Of a stretch of DNA of 64,000 nucleotides, positions 40,046 through 48,583 are shown in pieces (position 1 is the first letter of the stretch; every line of letters starts with the position of its first letter). Below the pieces are notes generated by a model, which was not told where the DNA came from, made no database searches, and saw only the letters and a list, made by a program, of their open reading frames with translations. Origin of the DNA: CAZQFV01 sp964592645 (GTDB lineage Bacteria; Chloroflexota; Chloroflexia; DTKN01); the NCBI GenBank assembly GCA_964592645.1, contig CAZQFV010000005.1, positions 62,001 to 126,000 of the forward strand, given 5' to 3'. Position numbers and translations under genes: made by a program.

Positions 40046-41893
40046 CTATGGCGAGGGAGTATGGACGGGGGGAGAGCCCGTCCCGTTGGGGGAATCCTCC
40101 GCGCCCTTTTCTGCGCCCGGTTCCAACTGCTCCGGCCGCACCGTCCACGGGTTCAGCGGCTGCTGTCGCACCCGCGGCTGGGGTGGGCGGCGCGCCTCCA
40201 CGATCATCCCGGCGGCTGCCGCCACCGTCAGGACCAAAAGCAGCCCCTCGCTGGCAAAGAAGAGGACATAGGACCGCCGCCGCTGCACTCGAAAGCCGTC
40301 CACGGCGCAGGCATGCCCCTGCGAGGAGGGGTCCTTTTCCTCGGCTACGACCAGTTCCAGGCGGTGGACCTGGGCGGGAAACTGGATGCCCAGCCCCTGG
40401 ACGATAGGGGAGTCGAACCACTCCTCGATGGGGCTGTAGAGCTCCAGGAAGGTCCGTCCCTGGCTGTCGCGGGACAGCCCCTGGCCCCGGGCGGGGAGCC
40501 CGTCCACCAGGACCAGCACCCGGCCTCCTGTGGGGCCGCGGCGCAGCCGCATCGTCAGGTCGCTGCCCAGGAAGGTGATCTCCATCCGGCTGGCCGGTTC
40601 GCTGCTCTCCAGGTAGGAGCCTGCGCTGACGGTGCCCGTGTACACCGGCTGCCAGTCCCCGCGCCGTTGGACGGGCGGAGCGGTCTCCTCGTACCATCCG
40701 GTCTGGGCCGTGTTCAGGGAGGTGGCGGCCTGCTGCACGGCCAGGTAGACGGGCATCGGGGTAAAGTCGACGTTGACCATACGGAAGTAGTACTCGGCCT
40801 TTTGTGGGGGATACTCCCCGCCCTGCCGAAAGTACCAGATGGAAAAGACGCCTGCCCAGGGCCAGTGCTCGCGGGCATAGCGGATGCCCTGCACGGTCCA
40901 CTGCGCCTGCTGCTGTTCGCTGACGCGGCCCCAGGGGAACTCCCCCGAGGCCAGGTCGGCCGGCGCGGCGTTCCAGCCGTACTCGTTGAACCAGATGGCC
41001 TTGTCGGCGTCCCCGTACTTTTCCATCACCAGGCGCAGCAGTTCGACCCGCCGGAAGTTGTAGCGGCTGGGGTCGGGCGGCTCGTCCGGGGGGGAGTTGA
41101 AGCCATAAGCATTGGCCGACATAATGTCAAAGTACGGGGCTGCGCCGGCCTGGTAGAGCTCCTCCAGGAAGGTGAGCTCGCCGACAAAGAGCCGGTTGGG
41201 ATCGTCGACGGCGCTCACCGCCAGGGGCGCGCAGAGGATCTGGACGTTGGGATCGACCTCCTTGGCCGCCTCGTAGGCCAGGCGCAGGAGGGTGGCATAG
41301 GCATCGGGGTCCACGGGGGCGTCGCGCTGCCATTCGTTGTGCAGGTTGGGCTCGTTCCAGACCTGGATATAGTGGATGCGCCCCCGGTAGTGCCGCACAA
41401 AGGTCTGGATAAAGTCGGCGTAGGTGTGGGGGTCCGAAGGCGGGGCCTCGGCGTTGCTGCCCGGGGCGCGGGCCCAGGCGGGGGGGCGGTCGATCCGGGC
41501 GATGACCTGCAGCCCGTACTCCTCGGCCAGGTCGACGATGCGGTCGAACTTGTCCCAACTGCTCTTCTCGTAGCGGTCGTCCCAGAAGTCGCCCTTGCCG
41601 TCTTGCTCGATCTCCGCCCAGGAGAACTGCTGTTTGACCCAGCCGATGCCGGCCTGGTCGATCATCTCGATCGTGCGGCGCAGCTTCCACTCCTCCACTT
41701 CGCGGTCGAGAAAGATGTTGACGCCAAAGGGATCGACGTCGGTGTTGGGGATGGTGGGGGCGTTCCGCTCCGCCGGGGCCGCCTGGTCCAGGGGGCCCAG
41801 GAGGAAAAGGTTCAGCAGGAACCCGCATAGGCTGACCAGCAGGAGCAGGGCCAGGAGCCCCAGACGCCGCGGCGAGCGATAGCGACAGGTCAA
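40046..41893 (-). CDS. Membrane-anchored glycoside hydrolase (GH39/GH5-like)
   Basis: The 615-residue protein has an N-terminal transmembrane helix (about residues 12-30). An extracytoplasmic (beta/alpha)8-type domain follows, in which VWNEPN (Glu181) and WFNEYGW (Glu304) are the expected acid/base and nucleophile of clan GH-A enzymes. Next come a beta-sandwich (about 420-560), a second hydrophobic helix and a Pro-rich cytoplasmic tail. Start: the promoter -10 box lies at 41932-41927, which excludes the longest frame (from 42031). The TTG at 41893 has CCGGAGG five bases upstream and is preferred. The substrate is not identifiable by eye. It converges with ispH. Confidence 0.83.
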   Translation of the reverse strand: MTCRYRSPRRLGLLALLLLVSLCGFLLNLFLLGPLDQAAPAERNAPTIPNTDVDPFGVNIFLDREVEEWKLRRTIEMIDQAGIGWVKQQFSWAEIEQDGKGDFWDDRYEKSSWDKFDRIVDLAEEYGLQVIARIDRPPAWARAPGSNAEAPPSDPHTYADFIQTFVRHYRGRIHYIQVWNEPNLHNEWQRDAPVDPDAYATLLRLAYEAAKEVDPNVQILCAPLAVSAVDDPNRLFVGELTFLEELYQAGAAPYFDIMSANAYGFNSPPDEPPDPSRYNFRRVELLRLVMEKYGDADKAIWFNEYGWNAAPADLASGEFPWGRVSEQQQAQWTVQGIRYAREHWPWAGVFSIWYFRQGGEYPPQKAEYYFRMVNVDFTPMPVYLAVQQAATSLNTAQTGWYEETAPPVQRRGDWQPVYTGTVSAGSYLESSEPASRMEITFLGSDLTMRLRRGPTGGRVLVLVDGLPARGQGLSRDSQGRTFLELYSPIEEWFDSPIVQGLGIQFPAQVHRLELVVAEEKDPSSQGHACAVDGFRVQRRRSYVLFFASEGLLLVLTVAAAAGMIVEARRPPQPRVRQQPLNPWTVRPEQLEPGAEKGAEDSPNGTGSPPVHTPSP

Positions 41894-41926
41894 AGCGTCC
41901 TCCGGAGTACGGCTCGGTGCTTGACC

Positions 41927-41955
41927 ATTATAGCATCGTCGCCCGGGGAACGCAA
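41927..41955 (-). promoter_or_regulatory. Sigma70-type promoter for the glycoside hydrolase
   Basis: TTGCGT (41955-41950), 17 bp, TATAAT (41932-41927). It fixes the translational start to the TTG at 41893. Confidence 0.75.
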
Positions 41956-41960
41956 CTGAA

Positions 41961-41989
41961 TTGACAACCTTTGTGCCGTGCTGTACAAT
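41961..41989 (+). promoter_or_regulatory. Sigma70 promoter for sucC and the downstream operon
   Basis: TTGACA at 41961-41966, 17 bp, TACAAT at 41984-41989. It is divergent from the glycoside hydrolase promoter. Confidence 0.8.
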
Positions 41990-42051
41990 AGGGCCGCCCC
42001 GGGGTGCCGGGTCGGTTGGTGTCGGCTTCACCGAGCTCAGAGGGGGAATCC

Positions 42052-43185
42052 ATGAAGATCCATGAATACCAGGCCCGCGAGATCATGGCCCGCTACGGCC
42101 TGCCGGTGGTGGGCGGCGACGTGGCCGCGACGCCGGAGGAGGCCCGGGCGATCGCCGAGCGGCTGGGGCGGCCGGTGGTCGTCAAGGCGCAGGTGCATGT
42201 CGGCGGGCGGGGCAAGGTCGGCGGCATCAAGCCGGCCCGGACGCCCGCCGAGGCCGAGGCCGTGGCCGGCCAGATCCTGGGCATGGACTTGAAGGGCATC
42301 CGCGTGCGCCGGGTGATGGTGGCCGAGGCCGTGGAGATCGCCCGCGAGTTCTATATCGGCGTGGTGATGGACCGCGCCGCCCAACGGGTGGTATTGATGG
42401 CCAGTGCCGAGGGCGGCGTGGAGATCGAGACGGTGGCCCGCGAGAGACCGCAGGCCATCCACCGCGTGGCGGCAGACCCCTTCCTGGGGCTGCGCGACTA
42501 CCAGGCCCGGGAGATCGCCTTTGGCATGGGGCTTGCCGGGCAGCAGGCCCTCTCCTTGGTGCCCGTCGCGATGGCCCTCTACCGCCTCTACGTGGAGAAC
42601 GATGCCACCCTGGCCGAGATCAACCCCCTGGTGATCACCCAGGCCGGCGAGTGGCGGGCGGTGGATAGCAAGATCCTCTTCGACGACAGCGCCCTGCCGC
42701 GCCATCCCGAGTGGGAGGCCCTGCGCGACAGCGCCGCGGAGGAGCCGGCCGAGGTCCAGGCCCGGGCCCACGACCTCTCCTACGTCAAGCTGGACGGCCA
42801 GATCGGCTGCATGGTCAACGGGGCCGGCCTATCCATGGCCACCATGGATACGATCAAGCTCTACGGCGGCGCGCCGGCCAACTTCCTGGACATCGGCGGC
42901 GGCGCCCGCGCGGAAAAGGTCGCCGCGGCGCTGCGCATCATCCTCTCCGACCCCAACGTGCGGGCCGTTTTGCTCAACGTCTTTGGCGGCATCACCCGTT
43001 GCGACGAGGTGGCGCGGGGCATCGTCGCCGCGCTCCAGGAGGTTCGGCCCCAGGTGCCGATGGTGGCCCGCCTGGTGGGCACCAACCAGGAGGAGGGGCG
43101 GGCGATCCTGGCCGGGGCGAAGATGATCACGGCCGAGACCATGGCCGAGGCCGCGCAAAAGGTCGTTGAGGTGAGCAGGGGATAA
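42052..43185 (+). CDS. sucC: Succinate-CoA ligase, beta subunit
   Basis: The 377-residue subunit has the ATP-grasp domain: MKIHEYQAREI at the start, VVVKAQVHVGGRGKVGGIK (nucleotide-binding Lys and glycines), and AEINPLV for Mg binding. The C-terminal flavodoxin-like part has NIFGG-like LLNVFGGITRCDEVA. With SucD it interconverts succinyl-CoA and succinate plus nucleotide triphosphate. The start follows AGAGGGGGAA. It is the first gene of a seven-gene plus-strand run ending with the DegV gene. Confidence 0.95.
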   Translation: MKIHEYQAREIMARYGLPVVGGDVAATPEEARAIAERLGRPVVVKAQVHVGGRGKVGGIKPARTPAEAEAVAGQILGMDLKGIRVRRVMVAEAVEIAREFYIGVVMDRAAQRVVLMASAEGGVEIETVARERPQAIHRVAADPFLGLRDYQAREIAFGMGLAGQQALSLVPVAMALYRLYVENDATLAEINPLVITQAGEWRAVDSKILFDDSALPRHPEWEALRDSAAEEPAEVQARAHDLSYVKLDGQIGCMVNGAGLSMATMDTIKLYGGAPANFLDIGGGARAEKVAAALRIILSDPNVRAVLLNVFGGITRCDEVARGIVAALQEVRPQVPMVARLVGTNQEEGRAILAGAKMITAETMAEAAQKVVEVSRG

Positions 43186-43257
43186 CGCCACGGCCGCCGT
43201 GGGCGGGCCGGTGTCGCCTGGTTTGGAAGATGGGTTGTGGTTGAAAAGGAGGCTCCT

Positions 43258-44127
43258 TTGGCCATACTGGTAGATAGCAACACCCGCCTGGTCGTCCAGG
43301 GCATCACCGGCCGCGAGGGCGAGTTCCATGCCCGCCAGATGTTGGCCTATGGCACCCAGGTTGTGGGCGGCACCTCGCCCGGCAAAGGTGGGATGGACAT
43401 CGGCGGCATCCCGGTTTTCAACACGGTGGCCGAGGCCGTCCGGGCGACCGGGGCCAACGCCTCGATCATCTATGTCCCGGCCCGCTTCGCTCCCGACGCG
43501 ATCTACGAGGCGGTGGATGCCGGCATCGCGTTGGTGGTCTGCATCACCGAGGGCATCCCGACGCTGGATATGGTCCGCGTCTGCGCCTATGTGCGGGCGC
43601 ACGGCTCCCGGCTCATCGGCCCCAACTGCCCGGGCGTCATCTCGCCCGGCCAGGCCAAGGTCGGGATCATGCCCGGCCACATTCACATGCCCGGCCCCGT
43701 GGGGCTGGTCTCGCGCAGCGGCACCCTGACCTACGAGGTGGTGGATGCGCTGACCCAGGCCGGCCTGGGCCAGAGCACCTGCGTGGGCATCGGCGGCGAC
43801 CCGCTCATCGGCACCAACTTCCTGGACGTGCTGCAGCTCTTCCAGGCCGACCCGGCCACCCAGTCCATCGTCCTGATCGGCGAGATCGGCGGGACCGACG
43901 AAGAGCGCGCCGCCCGCTATATCGCCGAGCATGTCTCCAAGCCGGTCGTGGCCTATATCGCCGGCCGCACGGCTCCCGCCGGCAAGCGCATGGGGCACGC
44001 CGGGGCGATCATCGAGGGCGGCGCGGGGACGGCCGCCGAAAAGATCGCCGCCCTCCAGGCGGCCGGGGTGGCCGTGGCCGAGTACCCGGCCCAGGTGGCC
44101 GAGCTGCTGGCGCAGCGCATCCGATAG
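43258..44127 (+). CDS. sucD: Succinate-CoA ligase, alpha subunit
   Basis: The 289-residue subunit has the CoA-binding Rossmann part (VVQGITGREGEFHARQM, IIYVPARFA) and the phospho-His loop GHAGAI (His247, phosphorylated during catalysis). GPNCPGVI is the usual family motif. The TTG at 43258 has AAAGGAGG five bases upstream and gives the standard N-terminus; the frame is open to a GTG at 43237 that would overlap this ribosome site. It follows sucC by 72 bp and precedes the ferredoxin oxidoreductase genes. Confidence 0.94.
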   Translation: MAILVDSNTRLVVQGITGREGEFHARQMLAYGTQVVGGTSPGKGGMDIGGIPVFNTVAEAVRATGANASIIYVPARFAPDAIYEAVDAGIALVVCITEGIPTLDMVRVCAYVRAHGSRLIGPNCPGVISPGQAKVGIMPGHIHMPGPVGLVSRSGTLTYEVVDALTQAGLGQSTCVGIGGDPLIGTNFLDVLQLFQADPATQSIVLIGEIGGTDEERAARYIAEHVSKPVVAYIAGRTAPAGKRMGHAGAIIEGGAGTAAEKIAALQAAGVAVAEYPAQVAELLAQRIR

Positions 44128-44136
44128 TGCAGAAGG

Positions 44137-44170
44137 CCAATCGCCAATCGTAAATCGCCAATCGCCAATC
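44137..44170. repeat. Five tandem heptamers between sucD and korD
   Basis: CCAATCG repeated as CCAATCG, CCAATCG, TAAATCG, CCAATCG, CCAATC, filling most of the 55-bp gap just before the korD ribosome site. The role is unknown; repeat number may vary. Confidence 0.8.
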
Positions 44171-44182
44171 CCGGAGGTCCCG

Positions 44183-44467
44183 ATGCGCTTCTGGCGACGC
44201 CCCTTGGATGAGGGCCAGGTCCTGGTGGAGCACGGCAGGGTGCGGATCATTGCCGAGCGCTGCAAGGGCTGCGGGTTCTGCATCGAGTTCTGCCCGCTGG
44301 ACGTGCTGGTTATGTCCGAGGAGTACAACAGCAAGGGATATCACCCGCCCCGCCTGGACCAGCCGGACCGCTGCGTCCGCTGCGGCCTGTGTGAGATGAT
44401 CTGCCCGGAGTTTGCCGTGTACGTGCTGCGCGACGAGGAAGGGCCGGCCGTGATGGTCCGGGGTTGA
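44183..44467 (+). CDS. korD: 2-oxoacid:ferredoxin oxidoreductase, delta (ferredoxin) subunit
   Basis: The 94-residue protein has two 4Fe-4S motifs: CKGCGFCIEFCP and CVRCGLCEMICP. It is the size of the delta subunit of the four-subunit 2-oxoglutarate/pyruvate ferredoxin oxidoreductases, which transfers electrons from the TPP site to external ferredoxin. GGAGG precedes the ATG. It is followed by the alpha, beta and gamma subunit genes. Next to sucCD, 2-oxoglutarate is the most likely substrate of the complex. Confidence 0.9.
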   Translation: MRFWRRPLDEGQVLVEHGRVRIIAERCKGCGFCIEFCPLDVLVMSEEYNSKGYHPPRLDQPDRCVRCGLCEMICPEFAVYVLRDEEGPAVMVRG

Positions 44468-44512
44468 GGCGACCGCGCGGCGCGCCGAACCGGCGGTATC
44501 CTGGAGGTGACG

Positions 44513-45658
44513 ATGCCTGGTGATGGGATCCTGGTCGGCGAGCACTTTATCAACGGCGACGTGGCCTGTGCCGAGGGGGGCATCGCCGCCGGCTGCCGCT
44601 TCTTTGCCGGCTACCCCATCACCCCGGCCACGGAGATCGCCGAGCGCATGTCCGAGCGCCTGCCCAAGGTCGGCGGCGTCTTTATCCAGATGGAGGACGA
44701 GATCGCCTCCATGAACGCCATCCTGGGGGCCTCCTGGGCCGGCGTCAAGTCGATGACCGCCACCTCGGGGCCCGGCTTTTCGCTGATGATGGAGAACCTG
44801 GGGCTGGGCGTTATGCTGGAGACCCCCTGTGTCGTGGTGAACGTGCAGCGCGGCGGGCCCTCCACGGGGCTGCCGACGCTCGTCGGCCAGGCCGACATGA
44901 TGCAGGCCCGTTGGGGCAGCCACGGCGTCTACGAGGTCATCGCCCTGTCGGCGACTTCCCCCCAGGAGCTCTTCGACATCACCATCGTGGCCTTTAACCT
45001 GTCGGAAAAGTACCGCACGCCGGTCCTGGTGATGACCGACGAGGCGGTGGGGCACATGACCGAACGGGTGATTATCCCCCCCGCCGACCGGATCACGCTC
45101 TACCCCCGCCGCAAGCCGACACTGCCGCCGGGCGAGTTCAAACCCTACGAGCCCGATGCCGACCTGGTGCCGCCCATGCCGGTGGCCGGCGAGGGCTATC
45201 GCTTCCATGTGACCGGCCTGACCCACGACGAGCGCGGCTACCCCTCGGCGGTTGCCGCCACCCAGGTCCGGACGGTGCAGCGCCTGGTGGACAAGATCCG
45301 CCGCAACGTGGACGACATCATCATCCTGGATGAGGACGGGACGGAGGATGCCGAGGTCGTCGTCGTCTCCTATGGTATCTCGGCCCGCGTCTCTTTGTTG
45401 CCGGTGCAGCAGGCCCGCGCCCAGGGGCGCAAGGTGGGCATGCTCAAGCTGGTTACGGTGTGGCCCTTCCCGGAGCGGCGCATCCGCGAGTTGGCCGGGC
45501 AGGTCTGCAAGTTTGTCGTGCCCGAGATCAACGCCGGTCAGATCGCCCTGGAGGTCGAGCGCTGCGCCGCCGGCCGGGCGCGGACCGTCCTCGTGCCGCA
45601 CATGGGCGGCGACATCATCCACCCCGAGGAAATCCTGCACGCCATCTTGGAGGGCTAA
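44513..45658 (+). CDS. korA: 2-oxoacid:ferredoxin oxidoreductase, alpha subunit
   Basis: The 381-residue subunit carries the pyrimidine-binding domain (GCRFFAGYPITPATEIAERM, SMTATSGPGFSLM, VNVQRGGPSTGLPT) and the C-terminal domain II (KVGMLKLVTVWPFPERRI). YPITP and TSGPG are the usual OFOR motifs. ATG 44513 has GGAGG five bases upstream. The gene order delta, alpha, beta, gamma and the sucCD neighbourhood support a 2-oxoglutarate-specific (Kor) enzyme over pyruvate; the specificity is inferred from context. Confidence 0.92.
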   Translation: MPGDGILVGEHFINGDVACAEGGIAAGCRFFAGYPITPATEIAERMSERLPKVGGVFIQMEDEIASMNAILGASWAGVKSMTATSGPGFSLMMENLGLGVMLETPCVVVNVQRGGPSTGLPTLVGQADMMQARWGSHGVYEVIALSATSPQELFDITIVAFNLSEKYRTPVLVMTDEAVGHMTERVIIPPADRITLYPRRKPTLPPGEFKPYEPDADLVPPMPVAGEGYRFHVTGLTHDERGYPSAVAATQVRTVQRLVDKIRRNVDDIIILDEDGTEDAEVVVVSYGISARVSLLPVQQARAQGRKVGMLKLVTVWPFPERRIRELAGQVCKFVVPEINAGQIALEVERCAAGRARTVLVPHMGGDIIHPEEILHAILEG

Positions 45659-45667
45659 GGAGGAAGC

Positions 45668-46675
45668 ATGACGGACCGCTGGGACCGCGTCGAGCAGCGC
45701 CTGCTGACCGAGGCCTACCAATGGGAACCGCCGGAAGCGGTCCAGGGCGAGTTGGAGCGCGGCGAGCGCCATCCCTTTGACGCCCTGCTGCGCGAAGACC
45801 GTATCCCGCATATCTGGTGTCCGGGCTGTGGGCTGGGGGTCGCCCTGACCTGTTTCCTGAGCGCCCTGTTGCAGACCGACCTGGACATGGATAAAGTCAG
45901 TGTGGTGTCGGGGATCGGCTGTTCGGGCCGCGTGGCCGGCTATGTCCGCCTGGACTCGTTCCACACCACCCACGGGCGGGCCATCCCGTTCGCCACGGGC
46001 CTCAAGCTGGCCAACCCCGATCTCAAGGTGGTGGTGATGTCCGGCGATGGCGACCTGATCGCCATCGGCGGCAACCACTTTATCCACGCCGCCCGGCGCA
46101 ACCTGGATATCACCGTGATCTGTGTGAACAACCTCAACTATGGCATGACCGGCGGCCAGGTGGCGCCGACGACGCCGGTGGTAGCCCGGACTTCTACCTC
46201 CCCCTATGGCAACTATGAGCCGCCCTTCAACCTGCCCTACCTGGCTGTGGCCAGCGGGGCCGTCTATGTCGCCCGCTGGACGACCCTGCACGTGCGGCAG
46301 TTGGAGCGCTCGCTGATCGCCGCGCTGAACAAGCGGGGGTTCTCCTTCGTGGAGGTCATCTCGCCCTGCCCGACCCTCTACGGCCGCGGCAACCGCCTGG
46401 GCAGCGGGCTGGACATGATGCGCTACTACCGTGAAAAGAGCGTCATCCAGCACGGCGCCGACCCCCGCGACGCCGACATCTACTTCGGCGGCCCGATCGT
46501 CGTCGGCAACTTTGCCGACCTGGACCGCCCCAGCTACCTGGACTTTCGCGACTGGCTGTGGCGCGAGAGCAATTATGGCAAGAAGCGCGACGAGGTGCTC
46601 AAGAAGCTGCAAGGTGGGGAGAGGCCGCGCCGGAGCGAGGATGCCCGCAGCAACCTCGCGCGGCGGCACGAGTAG
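45668..46675 (+). CDS. korB: 2-oxoacid:ferredoxin oxidoreductase, beta (TPP) subunit
   Basis: The 335-residue subunit binds thiamine diphosphate. It has WCPGCGLGV (Cys pair of the cluster or fold) and the TPP motif GDGDLIAIGGNHFIHAARRNLDITVICVNNLNYGMTGGQ, with the GDG-X(n)-NN pattern. VSGIGCSGR and HGRAIPFATG are further family motifs. The C-terminus has a basic tail (RRSEDARSNLARRHE). It starts 9 bp after korA with AGGAGG and forms the catalytic core with it. Confidence 0.94.
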   Translation: MTDRWDRVEQRLLTEAYQWEPPEAVQGELERGERHPFDALLREDRIPHIWCPGCGLGVALTCFLSALLQTDLDMDKVSVVSGIGCSGRVAGYVRLDSFHTTHGRAIPFATGLKLANPDLKVVVMSGDGDLIAIGGNHFIHAARRNLDITVICVNNLNYGMTGGQVAPTTPVVARTSTSPYGNYEPPFNLPYLAVASGAVYVARWTTLHVRQLERSLIAALNKRGFSFVEVISPCPTLYGRGNRLGSGLDMMRYYREKSVIQHGADPRDADIYFGGPIVVGNFADLDRPSYLDFRDWLWRESNYGKKRDEVLKKLQGGERPRRSEDARSNLARRHE

Positions 46676-46708
46676 GGGCCGGCGGGATGGCGGCAAGGAG
46701 ACACGGAT

Positions 46709-47260
46709 ATGGCCAAGACGGAAGTGCGCTTCAGCGGGTTCGGGGGGCAGGGCATCATCCTGGCCGGCTACATCAGCGGCAAGGCGGCGACGCTCTTTGA
46801 CAAGCGCAACGCCACCCTGACGCAGAGCTATGGACCCGAGTCGCGCGGCGGCGCCTGCAGCGCCGAGCTGATCGTCTCCGATGAGGCCATCCTCTATCCC
46901 CACCTCATCTGCCCGGATGTGCTGGTGGCCATGTCGCAGCCGGCCTATGAGATGTACAAGGGCCGGCTGGCGGAGAACGGGGTGTTGGTTGTCGACTCGG
47001 GGCTGGTCGACCCGGGAGAGGTGCCCCCGGGCGTGCGCCTCTTTGCCATCCCGGCCACGCGCCTGGCCGAGGAGATGGGCCGCAGCGTGGTCGCCAACAT
47101 CGTCATGTTGGGCTTTTTCACCGCCGTGGCCGGCGTGATCGGCGAGGAGAGCATGCGCCAGGCTATTTTGTCCTCGGTGCCGGCGGGGACGGAGGAAATG
47201 AACACGCGGGCCTTTGAGACCGGGCTGAATTATGGGAAAAAGATCCTGGCCGAGGCCTGA
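46709..47260 (+). CDS. korC: 2-oxoacid:ferredoxin oxidoreductase, gamma subunit
   Basis: The 183-residue subunit has the GFGGQGIILAGYISGKAA motif and TQSYGPESRGGACSAELIVSD, both diagnostic for the gamma domain (POR_gamma). It completes the four-subunit complex encoded by korDABC. It follows korB by 33 bp. The DegV gene follows it by 17 bp and is probably cotranscribed. Confidence 0.93.
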   Translation: MAKTEVRFSGFGGQGIILAGYISGKAATLFDKRNATLTQSYGPESRGGACSAELIVSDEAILYPHLICPDVLVAMSQPAYEMYKGRLAENGVLVVDSGLVDPGEVPPGVRLFAIPATRLAEEMGRSVVANIVMLGFFTAVAGVIGEESMRQAILSSVPAGTEEMNTRAFETGLNYGKKILAEA

Positions 47261-47277
47261 TACCCCGGGGGCGTTCG

Positions 47278-48111
47278 ATGGCACACATCATCAGCGACAG
47301 CACCTGCGACCTGAGCCGGGAACTCGTGGCTCGCTTCGGCATCCGGATCGTCCCGATGACCGTGATTCACGACGGCCGCGAGTACCATGATGGGATAGAC
47401 CTGGACACGCCGGGGCTCTTTGCCTTGGTGAAGCGGACCGGCCATCTGCCGACCACCGCCGCGCCTTCTGCCGGCGAGTTCGGGCGCGTTTTCGACGGGG
47501 CGTCGGGCGAAGCGCTCTGCATCACCATCTCTTCCAAGCTCTCGGCCGCCAACCAGAACGCGCGTCTGGCGTCTGCCGAGCGCGCCGGCCGGGTGCGGGT
47601 GGTCAATTCGCTCAACCTCTCCACCGGCATCGGCCTGCTCGTGCTCGCGGCCGCCGAGCTCCGCGACCGGGGGAAGACGGCGGACGAGATCGAGCAGTCC
47701 ATCCTCGCCATGGTGCCCAAGGTGCGGACCTCGTTCGTCATCGAGACGATGGAGTACCTCTACAAGGGGGGGCGCTGTACCGCCATCCAGGCCCTCGTGG
47801 GCGGGCTCCTGAAGATTCGACCGGTCATTGCCGTCCGCCCGGACGGCACGCTGGGGGTCAGGGACAAGGTCCGCGGGACGCGCCAGAAGGCGTTGGACAC
47901 GCTGCTGGCCGACCTGGAGGCCCACCTGCCGGAGCTGGACCGCCATCGCCTCTTTGTCACGCACACCGGCTGCGACGCCGACGCCGACTATCTGGTGGCG
48001 GCGATCCGGCGCATCGCCGCGCCGGACGAGGTCTGCGTGACGGTGGCCGGCGCGGTGATCGCCAGCCACTGCGGGCCGGACACGATCGGCATCCTCTACC
48101 TGCTCAAGTAG
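47278..48111 (+). CDS. DegV family fatty-acid-binding protein
   Basis: The 277-residue protein has the DegV fold motifs. These are IISDSTCDLSRELVARFGI at the start, TTAAPSAGEF with the fatty-acid-binding Thr/Ser, ITISSKLSAANQNARLA, and MEYLYKGGRCTAIQALVGGLLKIRPVI. Members bind a fatty acid and, in Gram-positive bacteria, serve as FakB partners of the fatty acid kinase FakA. No FakA gene is near. It ends the operon and overlaps the converging GNAT gene by 8 bp. Confidence 0.88.
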   Translation: MAHIISDSTCDLSRELVARFGIRIVPMTVIHDGREYHDGIDLDTPGLFALVKRTGHLPTTAAPSAGEFGRVFDGASGEALCITISSKLSAANQNARLASAERAGRVRVVNSLNLSTGIGLLVLAAAELRDRGKTADEIEQSILAMVPKVRTSFVIETMEYLYKGGRCTAIQALVGGLLKIRPVIAVRPDGTLGVRDKVRGTRQKALDTLLADLEAHLPELDRHRLFVTHTGCDADADYLVAAIRRIAAPDEVCVTVAGAVIASHCGPDTIGILYLLK

Positions 48112-48583
48112 ATGGCAAGTGCTTGGTAAAGATCACCAGATCGTCCCCGACGCGGTAAAAGTCGCGGATGACGGCCTCCATCTGGTACCCGCAGGAGAGG
48201 TAGAAATCGCGGGTCGGCGCATAGTCCGCCGTCCCGGAGGTTTCCACGACCAGCAGATGGCCGCCGAGGCGGATGATCTCCTCCTCCACCCAGCGCATCA
48301 GCTCGCGGCCCAGCCCCTGGCGGCGAAAGTCGGGGTCCACGGCGATCCAGAAGAGGTCGTAGGTGCCCTCGGTGAGGGCGGTGGGGCCGTAGCAGGCAAA
48401 GCCGCCGATGCGTTCCCCGGCGCGGTGGACGATAAAATAGTAGCCGCTGGCGGCGCAGCCCTGGCTCTGGGCGGCGTCCCACAGCTCCTGGACGGTAGCG
48501 ACCTCGATGGGGGTAAAGTTGCCGGCGCGCTCGGCGATGCGCACGATGGCCGGGCCGTCTTGCTCGTGGGCCGGTTCGATCAC
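48104..48583 (-). CDS. GNAT N-acetyltransferase of the KamA/ATP-grasp operon
   Basis: The 159-residue protein has the GNAT core. The acetyl-CoA loop is VDPDFRRQGLGRELMRWVEEEI (R/Q-R-Q-G-L-G, about residues 80-101), with a preceding YDLFWIAV strand and the C-terminal DFYRVGDDLVIFTK. The start is GTG at 48583 with GAGGAGG upstream. Its first bases overlap the stop codon of the ATP-grasp gene (GTGA), so translation is coupled. It is the last gene of a five-gene operon with a lysine 2,3-aminomutase family enzyme. By analogy with AblB it could acetylate a beta-amino acid product, but it need not be an AblB orthologue. Confidence 0.85.
   Translation of the reverse strand: MIEPAHEQDGPAIVRIAERAGNFTPIEVATVQELWDAAQSQGCAASGYYFIVHRAGERIGGFACYGPTALTEGTYDLFWIAVDPDFRRQGLGRELMRWVEEEIIRLGGHLLVVETSGTADYAPTRDFYLSCGYQMEAVIRDFYRVGDDLVIFTKHLPST

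Noticed and set aside
44009..47284. 1091-residue open frame on the minus strand
   Set aside because: It is antisense to sucD and korDABC, all of which have firm motifs; no motif or ribosome site of its own.
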